In this document: one piece after another, positions 24,300-36,767 of the stretch
Numbering within the stretch: the first letter of the stretch is position 1
How the letters are laid out: each line of letters begins with the position of its first letter
Source of the DNA: Coptis chinensis
Lineage: Eukaryota > Streptophyta > Magnoliopsida > Ranunculales > Ranunculaceae
Assembly: GCA_015680905.1 (NCBI GenBank)
Contig: CM027382.1
Coordinates: 3,286,001-3,350,000 of the forward strand
Direction of reading: 5' to 3'
DNA length: 64,000 bases
Made by a program: the position numbers and the translations under genes
Notes under the pieces: model-generated
Database searches by the model: none
Told to the model about the DNA's origin: nothing
Seen by the model: the letters and a program-made list of their open reading frames with translations, nothing else

Positions 24300-27010
24300 T
24301 TGTAACTGCGTTTGACACCCGCCTCACTTCATCAATATTGTAGTTAAGGCTTTTATAGCCCACGAGCACGGTGCTCTAATTCAATCCGCAAATGACATGG
24401 TTTCCCAAATACAAGTCTAAAGGGAGACATACCTATAGGGGTTTTGAAAGCAGTTCTATATGCCCATAAGGCATCCGATAGACGCTCGACCGCCTTTTCT
24501 TATCGTGGTTTACCGTTGTTTCTAAAATCTTTTTGATTTCTATTAGAAACTTCTACTTGTCCGCTTAGTTTGTGGATGATAAGGAGTTGCTACTTTGTGT
24601 GTAACTCCATACTTTTTTCACTAGGGATGCAACAACTCAAGGTTGCAAAAATGTGTTCCCCATCACTAATGATGGCTTTAGGAATGCCAAACCTACGAGA
24701 AAATGTATTCTTTAATAAAAATACCACGGTCTTATGGTCATTCTAGCACGGCAAGCTAGGGCCTCTATCCATTTAGACACGTAGTCCACGGCAACTAGAA
24801 TATAAATATAACCGTGGGAAACAGTGGAAAGGGCCCATGAAATCAATACCCCCCACACATCAAAAATTTCTACTATCAAGATTGGATTTAATGGCATCAT
24901 ATTACGCCAGTGATTCGCCCAAGTTGTTGGCAACTAATACACGCCTTGCAATGCACTTGGGCATCCTTAAAAAGGGTAGGCCAATAAAATCCACATTGAA
25001 GAACTTTAGCGGCTGTTTTCATTCCGCTAAAGTGGCCACCACACTCTTTGTCATGGCGTAACGATAGAACTTCATTATATTCCCATCGGGAATGCAAACG
25101 ACGAATAATCTGATCCGCGACAATACTTAAAAGGTAGGCTCATCCCAATAGTATAACTTGACTATGGCCAAGAACTTCTTACGTTCATTTCTTGTCCAAT
25201 TATAAGGCATAACATCAGCCGCTAAATAGTTTACGATGTCCATGATACCATGGTGATGAAAAAAGCATACGATGCTCATCGGGAAAAAGAATCCGGTATG
25301 GACTCGTAATCACTACTATCGCCATTTGTAAGTCTAGATAAGTGGTCGGCAACTACGTTTTTGACCCCTCTTTGTCCTTTATTTCTAATGTGAACTCTTG
25401 CGAGAGAAGAATCCATCGGATTAATCTCGCTTAGCATCCTTCTTTGCAAGAAGGTACCTAAAGTGGGCATGCATGGTCGTGTAAACTAAAAGTTTTAGAA
25501 CCAACCAAATAAGGACTAAACTTATCTAAAGCATAAATGACAGCTAAGAATTCTTTTTCAGTAGTTGAATAATTCCGTTGAGCATCGTTTAATGTTTTAC
25601 TAGCATAATAAATAACAAGTGGACTTATTATCTAGTTTCGTCTCCCAAGACAAAGACTAACCGCATAGTCACTAGCATCACACATGAGTTCGAAAGGTTT
25701 AGACCAATCAGAGGTCGTATAATAGGTGCGCGGTGGTTAGGGTGGCTTTTAAGGTTTCAAAAGCCTTTTTTACGTTAAAATTAAAATCAAAGATTGCATC
25801 CTTCAAAAGCAGGTTAGTTAAAGGCCTAGCTATTTTCGAAAAATCTTTAATGAAACGCCTATAAAACCCCTCAAGATGGCCTAGAAAGGTTTTAATCTCC
25901 GCACCTGATCCGTGGTTTAGGTAGTGGTCGCTATCTTATCTAGTTTGGCTTTATCTACTTCGATGCCATCACTAGATACAATATGACCTAGTACTATGCC
26001 TTTTTGACCATGAAATGACACTTTTCCCAATTTAAAACGAGGCTCTTTCTTCACACCGTGTCAAGACCTTAGACAAGTTAGACAAACATTCTGTAAAGGA
26101 GTCTCCATAGATAGAAAATCATCCATGAACACTTCCATAAAAGCTCTACCATGTCACTAAATATATGAAGCATACATCACGGAAGGTACTGTGGGCATTA
26201 CAAAGGCCAAAAGGCATTCGTTTATAGGCATATGTTCCGAAGGGACATGTGAAGGTTGTCTTTTCTTGGTCATCAATATCAATAATAATCTGAAAATAGC
26301 CGAGTAGCCATCCGTAAAACAATAAAGGCATGACCAACTAGACGTTCTAGCATCCGATCTATAAATGGTAAGGGAAAGTGATCCTTTTCGTGTCATAGCA
26401 TTTAAACGCCTCAGAATCAATACAGATTCTCCATTTCATAGGACCTTGAGTGACAACATAGTCACCCTTCCCGCTACGCACCATGGTAACTCCCGATTTC
26501 TTAGGAACTACATGAATGGGACTTACCCATTCGCCATATCGGAGATTGGGTATATAATACCCCAAGATCGAAAGTAATCGCAAGACTTCTTCCCTAACCA
26601 CCTCTTTCATGGCGGGGTTCAAGCGACGTTCGAGGTTCGGAGAAGTCTTCGCGTTATCCTCCAAATGGATACGATGAGTGCAAACATTAGGGTCAATTCC
26701 TTAATATCGCTAGGGACCAACCAATCGCAGAGACCGATGTTCCCTAATCACCCTTATTAAACATGTCTCTTCATCCTTAGTTAACAGAGAAGATATAATT
26801 ATCGGGTGACTACCATCCGGATCAAGTTGAATATATTTTAACTCGGAGGAAGAGGTTTAAGACTAATCTTGGTGGGGACGGAATGTCCATTGATATTTCA
26901 TAAGTGTCCTTATTCTTGCGAATGAAGACTTGCTTAGGTAGCAAGTCTTCGTAATCAGTATATGGAGCAACTGTCGGGTCTACAATTGGTGTGGACTCCA
27001 GGATGGTGTT
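24300..27010 (-). pseudogene. Athila pol: RT, RNase H and integrase remnants
   Basis: Reverse transcriptase appears as RRLNPAMKEVVREEVLRL (near 26,610), WVSPIHVVPKKSGVTMV, EKTTFTCPFGTYAYKRMPFG (near 26,230), and an intact FMDD catalytic box at about 26,115-26,130. RNase H appears as NDAQRNYSTTEKEFLAVIYA near 25,580. Integrase shows a zinc-binding HHCC motif in HDKECGGHF...HCKACISC (24,897-25,097) and AVDYVSKWIEALACRARMT (near 24,740). Each block is separated by stops and frameshifts, and RT lacks residues between blocks, so no polyprotein can be made. Confidence 0.85.
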
Positions 27011-30000
27011 TGTAACGCCCGTATTTTTAAATACGTATTTTTATATTTATTAATTAATTAAATTATTTATTTTCAAGAAACCGGATTGGACTCAAGATAA
27101 CGTGGCCTGGTTTTGGGCTCGAAGTCGGTGTTGGGCTTGGGTTTCGGACCCAAGTATATAAACACATTTTTCTAGAAAATAGGGTTCCTGGAGAATAGAA
27201 TAATGAAAATGGAGGCAGAGCATGAAAGCTGGATTTCTGGAGGGTGGAGCACGACGGTTCGGTTCTGAGGAGGATTCATTCGGGTTTTAATTCAGGTGAG
27301 TAGCTATTTTGCTATTTCACCGGATTTGTAGTTTACACACATCGGGCGATATTGTTTCGCTTTTATACCGTTTCATTATCCCGTTGTATTGGAATTCGTG
27401 CTATTTGTGTTATTAAATTTTATTAAATTGATTTGTATTAAATCGCCCAAACTTTGTTGATTTGGGTAAACCGTCGAAGCTTAAATGAGCATCAATGGCG
27501 CCCCGTCTATGGCTGTTTTGAACTCGTTTTTAGGTTGTTGTGGGTTTGTATTGTTGGAGGTTAGTGGGGATGGAATACCGTGGTGAGATGGAGATAGAGG
27601 TGTCGCCATTAAAGCTTGAGAAGGCTTTAATGGCGCTGAACGCCATTACTGCTATACTGGGACTTGGGGTTTTTGCATTTTTAAAATCGTTTGAACCATT
27701 TTGTTTGGATTTCGTTGGTTGGTTAATAATGGTTTGAAGTGGGGTAGTGTAGGGTGTGTTGGGGGCTGTCGATTGGAGCTCGGAGAGAAGCCATTAATGG
27801 CGGCGAAAATTTTAGATCTAGGTCGAGGGATAATCGAATTGAATGATTGAGAGTTATTGGCTTTGTGAAAGTAGGGTTTGTGTAGAGGAGTAAAACCGAT
27901 TTGATGAATCGGGGATGTGGCTCGCGAGAGGAGCGGGTGGTGGCGAAATTATCTTCTTGGCGCGTGAAAGGGGAAATCGGGTGTTGTTGGTATTGGAAGG
28001 TTGGGTTTGTCTTGGGGTTTAAAACCGAGCTATTTCCATTAGTTTTGGTGGTGGTGGCGCGCGTTTAACCCGAATTGGTGGCGTAAATTTGGTGAAGAAG
28101 ATGACACCGTTCATCTTAGTTGGGCCTGGGCCTTGGTTGGTTATTTTGGGCGGTTTGTTTTGTTTTGGTTTAGGCCCGATTCTATTTTAGTTGTTGGGCC
28201 CGATTTTTATTTGGTTTAGTTTGGGCCCGGTTTAGGTTAAGTTTTCTTGGGCGGTTTCTATGAAGTTTGTTTTGGTAGAACTTCGGTTGTGTTTTGGGCC
28301 GCCCAGGCCTAAAGTTTTTTAGGCCAAGATCTAATATGCATGGACCGGTTCATTGGACTTAAAATAGATCTATTTGGGTCTTTCACCTTTTTTAGACTTT
28401 CGGGTTCTAAGGTTTTGGGCTTGGCCGGTTAAGGTCCGATCCATGACCTTGGTCATGAGCCCATGAGCCATGCACGCTTCGACTTAGCCATGAACCATGG
28501 CTATGACCACTGACCTATCGAACACCTAAAACTAAACGGTTGGACTTTGACAATGATAATGAGTTTGACCCGACCATGGCGCGGTTGAGTTTGACGTCAA
28601 TTGACCATGATGTGTTGACTTTGACCATGATGGGTTGACTTTGATTTTGACCATGATGTGTTGACTTTGACCATGATGGGCTGACTTTGATTTTGACCAT
28701 GATGGGTTGACTTTGACCGTTGACATTGGACTTTGACAATGACAGTTTGACTTCGACCATGACGTGTTGAGTTTGACATTGACCATGATGTGTTGACTTT
28801 GACCATGATGGGTTGACTTTGATTTTGACCATGATGTGTTGACTTTGACCATGATGTGTTGACTTTGACTTTGACCATGATGTGTTGACTTTGGCTTTGA
28901 CCGTCGACCGTTGACTTTGACCGTTGACTTTTCCAGTTTTTCACATATTTGACTATATGGATAAATGTAATAATAAAACGTTGTCGAATATTATATAATT
29001 TGGGTTTGTCATTATCTAATTTAGATTTGACGTGAGTAGTGGGTAAAACATATATATATTGGGCTTTGATTGTGGATTTGGACCATTTTATTTGTCTTCA
29101 CGTTTTATGTGTATATTATATGGACACATATAGTAATAAAATGTTGTGGAAGCTGGTATAATTTGGTGGTCATTATCTAAGAAAGATTTGACATTGATAT
29201 TGTGTATTTTTGACACGTGACGATATTGAGATGTTAGGAGATATTATATTCCTAATACGTTATAATGTATGTGATACGTTGAAGTATTGTGACATGATAT
29301 AATATGCTAGGATAGTTGTATTAATGCAATATCTTGGAGAAATGTATATACACTACATTATTTTATATGTGAAATGCTAATATAGCATTGGTGAATATTT
29401 GCCCACGGGAGTGTGGTGTAGTGCAATAAGATATTGGCACGTGAAAGTATGAAATATGGTTATGAGATATATTGAGATATTTCTAGAGATTGTGGCTTAG
29501 TGCAATAAGGTAATTGACCACCGCGATGATATAATGGAATGTTTATGAGTCATTAATGTATGACACCTGAATAAATTACGAATCGAAAATCCTAGAACCC
29601 GACTACCACAACTCATGAGATTTGCCTTGTGTGGGCTTATGTGATATGATTGACCCATGTGTTGGGTGTATATATAAGATGTGATTGACCCATGTGTTGG
29701 GCAATCGCCGAATAGTGGCTTGATATATTATTCCGTTCGCAAAATAGAACGATGATGCGCATAATATTTTATGCCGAATAGTGGCGATTGCTTACATAGA
29801 TTTGGCTTCCGTGTGAGGATTTACGGTGTCGCGGCATCCCCGCCGGGTGGTGGTGGTTACGCACGGAGTGGCTCATTATGTAAAGGGGAGGCATGTGGAT
29901 GTACATGTTCGGGCGTTGGGTTTGCGATTGTGGTAGCAGTGGAAACTAGGTAAGACATAGATACGACGTGATTTTAGGGACACACAAAGAAAGCCTAAAC

Positions 30001-30723
30001 TAATATAATTATGGTAATATGTTGGTAAATGATATATCTTTAGATAGATGATTTGTATATGGTTGGCTGGTTATAGTTTAGTTAGAACCTAAGGCGCCTC
30101 GATGGAGGAACTACATGCCTTATTTATGATGCGTATAGTATGTTGTGTGGTTAGTGGGAAGTTAAGGCGCCTCAGTGGAGGAACTACCTGCCTTAATTAT
30201 TGTACTTGAGTATGTTATATTAGTCGTTGAAAGTTAAAGGCTACTCGATGGAGGAACTAAATTGCCATTATGGATTATGTATATATATATGTATAAGTAT
30301 ATTCAGATTTTTAGGCTACTCACACCAAAGATTGTTTATAATGTCAACCGATTTGCATGTTTGCTTATCAGGGTGTGTTCATTAAATGAACATAGTTGAT
30401 AAGTCTTGACAGGTTTAGTGATGAAGAAGATTGGTTGCCGCTTGTGGTTTGCGTTAGCATGGCATCTCAGGTTGAGTTTTGTTTTCCCTTTGAGGTGATA
30501 TAGATTTTCAGTTGAGATAATATTATTTGCCTTTTCATTTGTAAATTGTTTTATAATGAAGATGACCATTGTTTAAGTTAAAATTTTTATTGGCTTTAAA
30601 TTATCCCGATATTTTAAAACTGTTTATGGAAGTTTGGGAGTGGAGAGTCGTGCCACACCGGAGATCGAAGCGGTCGGGACAAATAATGTTTTTTCAATTT
30701 TCGTCAAAAATTCGGGTGTGACA
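27011..30723 (+). mobile_element. Solo LTR (3.7 kb) inside Athila
   Basis: The block begins TGTAACGCCCG and ends GGGTGTGACA. It is flanked by GTGTT at the left and ATGTT at the right, a 5-bp duplication with one mismatch. Athila pol sequence resumes on both sides. No internal protein-coding region, second LTR or primer site is seen, so this is a single LTR left by recombination. The long LTR with TGTAAC/TGTGACA ends fits large chromovirus-type Ty3/gypsy families (Tekay/Del-like), a lineage call made from memory of the family. It contains a TTGAC-rich minisatellite at 28,565-28,930. Confidence 0.75.
28565..28930. repeat. TTGACC/ACCATGATG minisatellite in the solo LTR
   Basis: The sequence alternates TTGACTTTGA and CCATGATG(T/G)G. 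There are ten exact ACCATGATG copies, and TTGAC occurs throughout. TTGAC is the core of the WRKY-bound W-box, so the tract is a dense array of potential W-boxes. Open frames on the minus strand (SWSKSTHHGQ-like repeats) are a by-product of the repeat. Confidence 0.9.
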
Positions 30724-31450
30724 ATGTTGACTTCCTCTAAGTAGAGTCATTTACAAAATCGAAGGTCCAAAAGAAAGGAATTTGTACATATTGTTTTCGT
30801 GAAACTTGTTGTTAAAATAATCTTGAGCTAAACTCGATCATGCTAACCTCCCCATCTACGCATCGAATCGTAAACTGCTTTCATCATTTTAAAAACATTT
30901 ACCTCTATGCATTGTGATGGCCAAAAGATAAGGACATCTTTCCATCGCGACAATTTATAAGCCAAGATTGGCGGTTGCCAAGAAGCGGGCGCCCTAAAAT
31001 GATCGGTCTACAGAGTCATTAGCTTAATTTCACTCAGATCGAGGATAACAAAAAATCAGCGGGATAGAAATCCTCGAACCTTAACAAGCACGCGTTTTCC
31101 ACTACACCTTTAGGATATTTAATTGACATGTCCGCTAATTGCAACGCTTATTTTTGTAGGTTGCATTTCATTTCAGACCTATTTGTTTATATAAGTAATC
31201 ACGGGAGTAAGTTAACACTCCCCCCGTGTCTAATAAGGCGGTCGTGAAAAGGGTGGGAATCTCCTAAGGTGTATTTTCTGATAGGATCGACTTGTGGTCC
31301 TTGTACTTAACAATTCCATTGTTTTCGGATAACGTTGAACCTGCTCGATTAAAAAGGCGTCTTTAGGTATATTGGTCTTACGCTAGTAGTAGTGCAACTC
31401 TTTAAGAAACTTAGCGTGGTTAGGTAGCTTTTAATAGCTTCGGAGAAAAG
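30724..31450 (-). pseudogene. Athila protease-region remnant
   Basis: This lies between gag and the solo LTR. The minus strand near 31,470 reads NFEEIRNVFKNLTINLLFSEA, the segment just before the protease in Athila/Tat-type polyproteins. The following sequence to 30,724 is in the position of the protease but too decayed to show an intact active site. Confidence 0.5.
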
Positions 31451-33926
31451 AAGGTTTATCGTTAGATTCTTGAAAACGTTCCTAATTTCCTCAAAGTTTG
31501 TATCCCCTGGTTAGCATGGCTAATTTTTGAGGAACGGTGGTTTCGCTTCTATATTTAGTGTATGGCTCGACTTGAAGTGTAACCTTGGCTTTCTGTTTCT
31601 TTAGGTTGTGGTTTAACTGGGACCCTACAGATGGTAGGTTCTTCGGGTTTCTATTTCGGTATCTAGTTCGATATCCGTGTAGGGAGTATGATGGGGTAAC
31701 TATAGCATAGTTATTTTGTTATCAACCACTCTTCCAGAGCCGAGAGTGGTGATGGCATTTTAGGTCACCTACGATTGTAGTTTCCGCATTAGAATTACCG
31801 CTTACCTCAAAGGTGTGTTTGTTGTTTTAGGGTTTGGTATTGCTTGTCCCGAAACACGCCTTTTTTGGTCATTTTCGGCTAACCGTCAGATGCCCCGATT
31901 TATGGATTGTAAAATCTGTTGGTTTGATTGAGTCATTGTCCGGAAAAGTTGTTGGGTAACTTGTATAAAGGCATCGATCACGATCCGGTTGTGTAGGTGT
32001 AGTAGTCACGGGTGGTGTAATTTGGAACTATCTCGTTGATTATTTATGGGTGGGTTGTGATAGTTATTATTATTAACCGGAACGATACCTTTATTGGTAT
32101 TATAATTATTATAATTATTCCGACCTTTGTGCTTGACCTTGCCGTGGTTGGCGCTTTTGGTTGTTATAATTATTATAATTCCCTTTGACCTTTGTCCTTG
32201 TCCTTGCCTAGGTGGAGCTTGGTTATAATTGTTTGCTTGCCTAACGTTTTGATTATTATTACCCCGGAGGTGTTACTTGTTGATTATTTCTCCAACTGAA
32301 GTTGGGATGTTGTCTCCAAGGGGTTAGGAATAGGATAGTTATTAATAGAGTAAACATTATCTTGTTCGTGGTTGTTGTTCATAAGCTAGAGGACAATAAT
32401 CGCCGTGGTGCTCGACTCAAACAGAAATTACATGGGTTGGAGTTTACATTCATGACGGGATAGACTTTTGTTGAAGCGTAAATAGCCTCTACTTTTTAGT
32501 TAGAGATTCGATTAGATTTTTAAGTTCGGATCGGTTTTCGCCTCAAACACGCCTTTTGTTGAAGAAGAACTAGCCGAGCCGGGGATATCATCACTACCCC
32601 CAATTATTATTCCGTTTAGTTTGGTCTTCTAAAAATTTGTAAGCCTCCGGAGGCTCCTTTTACTTAGGAAACTACCCCCATTCATTATGTCAAGGACTTT
32701 ATGGTGGTGTAGAAGACCTTTGAAAAAGGCAACTAACTAACGGTCTTTAGCTAAGTTATGATGTGGACACTCTATAAGGAGATCGGGTGAAACGATTCCA
32801 TGCCTCGAGAAAATGATTCATGAGGATTATGGCCGGAAAAAATGAATCTTTGAAAGCATCTCATCCGCTTTAGGGGTGGGTAAAAATGTTCCATAAACAA
32901 ATTTGAACAAGTTTAGCCCACGAGTCCACGAGAATTAGGCGCTTTTGGGCGCAGTTAACTGAAGACGGGCGCCTTTATCGGCTAGGGTGAAAGGGAATAC
33001 CCTCGGTTTAATTTCGTTCGCACCAACCGTAGGATGGTGGAATGTCGAAGGACTTGTTCAATCCCACGCGCGTAGCCGATAAGGTTTTTCATGGTCTAAC
33101 CCATGAAAACGGGTAACAAATTAAATATGTTTGGGGATTCGAAAAATCCCCAATCGGTCCGCTAACGATGCACATTTAGGGTGGCTATCGCCAAGGCTTT
33201 GTAAAAGTCGGAGAGAGGAGTCTCTCTTTCTTCGGCTATTATTATGTCGTATGATGTGTGTGATAGTAGTTAGAGGTGTCGTGGGTTGTGTACTAGATAG
33301 ACTTGTTTGCCGTGTAATTACGTTTGTTGTTTTTGTTCGACCGCACCTTAATCTCATGCAAGACTAAGTTGAGCTTAACTAAACATGCAACACTCCAAAC
33401 AATTCTCGATATACTAGTAGAAAACCTCTAACCGGAAATGCGAGGTATGGAAGAAAGGAATACCGTCCTTCCCTTGCTTCGCTTTATGAATAGCGTCTTG
33501 TGTAACGCGTGTTCAAGTGTATATAAGAGATTAGAACACGAAAAATATGAAAGATCAAAGTTTGAATCAAAACTGTGGAAACAGGGAATTTTAACATCGG
33601 GCGCTGGCCAAGGCCAAGGCTCCAAGTATTTTAAGTTTCACTGGTGTTTTTAGAATGGTCGCGCTCAAATGGGAAGTCGAAGTTCAGTGTTTGAGCGGTG
33701 GTCGCTTTGGTATGGCTGGCGCGCCGTGGGTAAACAAAATTCCAAGAACTTAGCTGGTCGCGCTCCTCCTTGAAGCTTGGGCATTCAGCGTATTTTTTCG
33801 GAATTTGTCAACTGTTGAAATGGGGAACCACATGATGAAACAAACAAGGGTGGGTGGGTTTAATGGGACTTAAAATGACTACTTCTACTATGAAAACAAT
33901 GCTAAAGTGTAACTAAGATGGCCATT
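31451..33926 (-). pseudogene. Athila gag remnant and 5' leader
   Basis: Minus-strand pieces LFPFTLADKA (near 32,980) and ESFSRAWNRFTRSP (near 32,810) match the conserved retrotransposon gag helices (LFPFSL.DKA...W; ES..EAW.RF). They are in the right order upstream of the protease. The frame is heavily disrupted. From about 33,450 to 33,926 lies the leader next to the 5' LTR, where no canonical primer-binding site could be read. The open frames at 33,121-33,367 on both strands are not family-like. Confidence 0.65.
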
Positions 33927-35313
33927 TGATAAATGTAAAAAGAATAGTCCACCTCTGAAATGAACTATGAATTCAAAACGAAGTAAACTAAAAACCCGAA
34001 CTTTTACGAAGTCTATTATCAAAGCTTCTACTCTCGACGCTTAATTGCACTAAGTGGAGTAGGAAGTTCGTTCCACTCCTAGTTCCCTAGCATGGATTGT
34101 CTTTCTAAGTCTAAGAAATCTCTCTTAAGTCAATGAGAGCTTTACTTAAATGTTATGCTAACAAGACAGCGTTATTTTAAATAACTAGATATAATAAATA
34201 ACAAGATAAAATATAACTAAAGATAATCTACGAAGCCACGGAAATACGATTGTTTGACTCTAGATAAAGAAATAGAGGGAATTAAATCTACTTCGACTCC
34301 AACTTAATAACCTAGTATAGATTGTCGTATCTCGATTCTTTGCGTTTAACGGCAAGAATTTCGAAGTCTAATCCCTAGTGTTCATGGCATTCCTACCGGA
34401 TACTAACTAGCATGTGAGGTCGTCCACCCATTCTCATGGGCTAAACACGACCTTCTAGAGTGGAATAGATTCTACTACCAAATTCTATACTAACCACTAA
34501 GTTTTCATCAAGGCTTCATCAACCCCTCTAATGGAGGTTTAGCCTTGAGTCATCAAACCAACATTTCCCATTGAATCTAAACTAAACATAATGTAAGAAA
34601 TTGAGATTTACTTAGTTAACAATAATGAATCTAATTTAATGGCTGGAATGGAATAATAACAAGAATTTAATTTAGATCTAGAATGGAAATGACAAAATTC
34701 GAAATTGACAACTAACTATTTTATTAATCTAATCAATCAAGAACAATCATTGAAAGATTTAATCTAAAACAGGAATTGAAATGGAACTAAAACTTAATCT
34801 ATTAATAAAACTAGATCTAGAATTCTATATATTAATTTAGGTCTAACTAGCTACCATTAACAAAGAGCTAAGCTTTTGTTTTTATACATCCAGATCTAAA
34901 AATCGTGCATGGACTTGGAGCCATGTTTTGGGCCAGAGAATCAGGCCCAAAACCCAATTCTTTCGGTCCAAAAAGACCTCTTCAGCTGGAGTTCGCTTCA
35001 ACAGACTTTTCGTCCACTTCTGCTCCTCTGATTGGGTCAAGGCTCGGACCATTGGAAAGCTCTTTCCGAGTCGGTCGTTTTGACATAAGGTAGGCCCAAT
35101 TCGAGGTCCGAGTCCAAAGATATGGCATTCGGAAGTTCTCACCGACCGTTGCTCCTTTATCTCGCTAAAGTGGGCACGATTCGACATAATGGACTTTGAA
35201 GCCTGAAATGCATAAAAACACGTAATCAGTATTAACTCTTACTTATTATTCACATAATTGGTCTAACAGTATGATTATTAAGGGGTTAAAACTACAGTTT
35301 TGAGCTCTTATCA
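33927..35313 (-). repeat. Athila 5' LTR (minus orientation)
   Basis: This 1,387-bp LTR is paired with 16,873-18,257 and directly followed by the AGACT duplication. Transcription would run towards lower coordinates. The two LTRs differ by scattered substitutions and small indels, including an ATAT insertion in the left LTR near 17,514. Confidence 0.93.
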
Positions 35314-36767
35314 AGACTCCATTGTTGGTGTTTTCCAAAATGCAAAAGGATTTTAGAATCGTGTAACAAACGAGTTCAATCAAGCACGTGGGTCGGATAG
35401 GTTTTCCGATTCAATTAGCGGTAAGTGGAAATATATTTCAAAAATGATGAACAAATTTGTTGCAATTGTAAATGCGGTGGAGGCTCGACATACAGTAGTA
35501 CAACAATACAAAGCCGGATAATTACAACGTTGTCAATTTGGAATTTATTGATTATCTTAGTCTTAGTCTTAGTCTAATTATTTCTGTCTTAGTCCAATTA
35601 TCTTAGTTTATTTATTATTTCTATTTTAGTCTTAGTCTAATTATTATTTTAGTCTAATTATTATTTTAGTTTAATTATCTTAGACCTAGTGATTATTTTA
35701 GTCTAATTACCACCATTTTATTTTTTAGTTGTCCGAGGCAAAGATGACGTACCAAGTACAAGAAAAATCGGCTTTTTCACTTGATCATTGTTACGTTATA
35801 CTCAAGGATAATTCAAAGTGGAGTAACGTTTTTGAGGCAAGGTCAAGCCGCCCACAAAGGGAAAATGTCGCAAAAATGATGGTGAAGATTCAACTTCTAA
35901 TTCACCAAGTGTTGGTGGAGTTGAATTAGAGGGTTCTCAAGAAATAGAGCGTCCTCAAGAAATGGAGCGTCCTCTTGGATCGAAGAAAGCCAAGTCAAAG
36001 AGGAACCAAGAAAAATAAGTTGGTATGTTGGAGGGTTACTTTACACGTTTAGAGGATACATTTGCACAGGATGTAAATGAAACACAAAAATGCTTAGAAC
36101 TTAGGGAAATGGAACTTGCATATGGTCAAAGGACTGTGATGGCAAGAGAAGAAAAAAATCGGATTCAAGCAGAAAAAAATCAGGTTCAATAGGAAAAAAA
36201 TCAGGTTCAAAAGATGCAATATGAAGCTAAGATTTTAGCGACCGATACAAGTGTCCTCCATCCCGATCTGCTTTTTATAATCGAAAGCAACAACAAGCTG
36301 AAAATCGCGTCTTTGAATGGGCAAGGGCTAGAGGTGGTTCTAGCTCTAACTAAGCTTATATAATATCTAGTATTTTATTTTAATTAAAGCACTATATATT
36401 TTAATTAATGCACTATGTATTTTAATTTCACTGTCTTTTTAATTAATGCACTATGTATTTTAATTTCATTGTATTTTTAATTAATGAACTATGTATTTTT
36501 ATCTAACTGTTTTTTTTAATTAATGCAGTATGTATGTTCTGTCCAATATAATTATTTTCATAAAAATACAATTACCAACAAAATTAAAATACATTGTAAT
36601 ATAGTTCATTAAAACACAACTCATTAAACACATAAGAACTTATAGGAATTACATAGGAAATACATTAGGAAATACATAGGAAATACATTAGGAAATACAT
36701 AGGAAATACGTTGGAACTTAATAGTTCACGTTAGAAAATACATATGGAATACACTTTCATTTCCATT

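Larger units (their letters stand above)
16873..35313 (-). mobile_element. Athila-like Ty3/gypsy retrotransposon
   Basis: Two LTRs of 1,385 and 1,387 bp (TGATAAATG...CTTATCA on the plus strand) and a perfect 5-bp duplication AGACT (16,868-16,872; 35,314-35,318) define the element. All protein remnants read on the minus strand in the order gag, protease/RT, RNase H, integrase, then a further ORF, the Athila layout. Without the nested solo LTR it is about 14.7 kb. A purine-rich tract sits next to the 3' LTR (left). A standard tRNA primer site is not obvious next to the 5' LTR (right). Coding parts are full of stops and frameshifts. Confidence 0.92.
16755..36353 (+). pseudogene. Harbinger A Myb/SANT-like protein gene, split by Athila
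   Basis: ATG at 16,755 opens MASTQAS, then a stop, then a trihelix/SANT start with FSMSDDQVLCLAWIKISED. There the Athila element interrupts, and the frame resumes at 35,314 with SIVGVFQNAKGF. Exon 1 runs to about 35,520. An AT-rich intron of CTTAGTCTAATTATT repeats ends at TTTTTAG near 35,730. Exon 2 holds LDHCYVILKDNSKWSN, a lysine-rich stretch, a coiled-coil-like segment and a TAA at 36,351. In PIF/Harbinger elements this protein brings the transposase to the DNA and into the nucleus. There is a stop at codon 8, another in the GF*NRV segment and several frame changes in exon 2. Confidence 0.85.

Noticed and set aside
28565-28930. CRISPR-like or protein-coding repeat array (HHGQ-type frames on the minus strand)
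   Set aside because: The units are short and imperfect with no unique spacers, and they lie inside a plant LTR. The frames are a consequence of the repeat.
27540-29953. Host gene between the Athila halves
   Set aside because: The block has TG/CA LTR ends and near-matching 5-bp duplications. Its short frames have no domain features.
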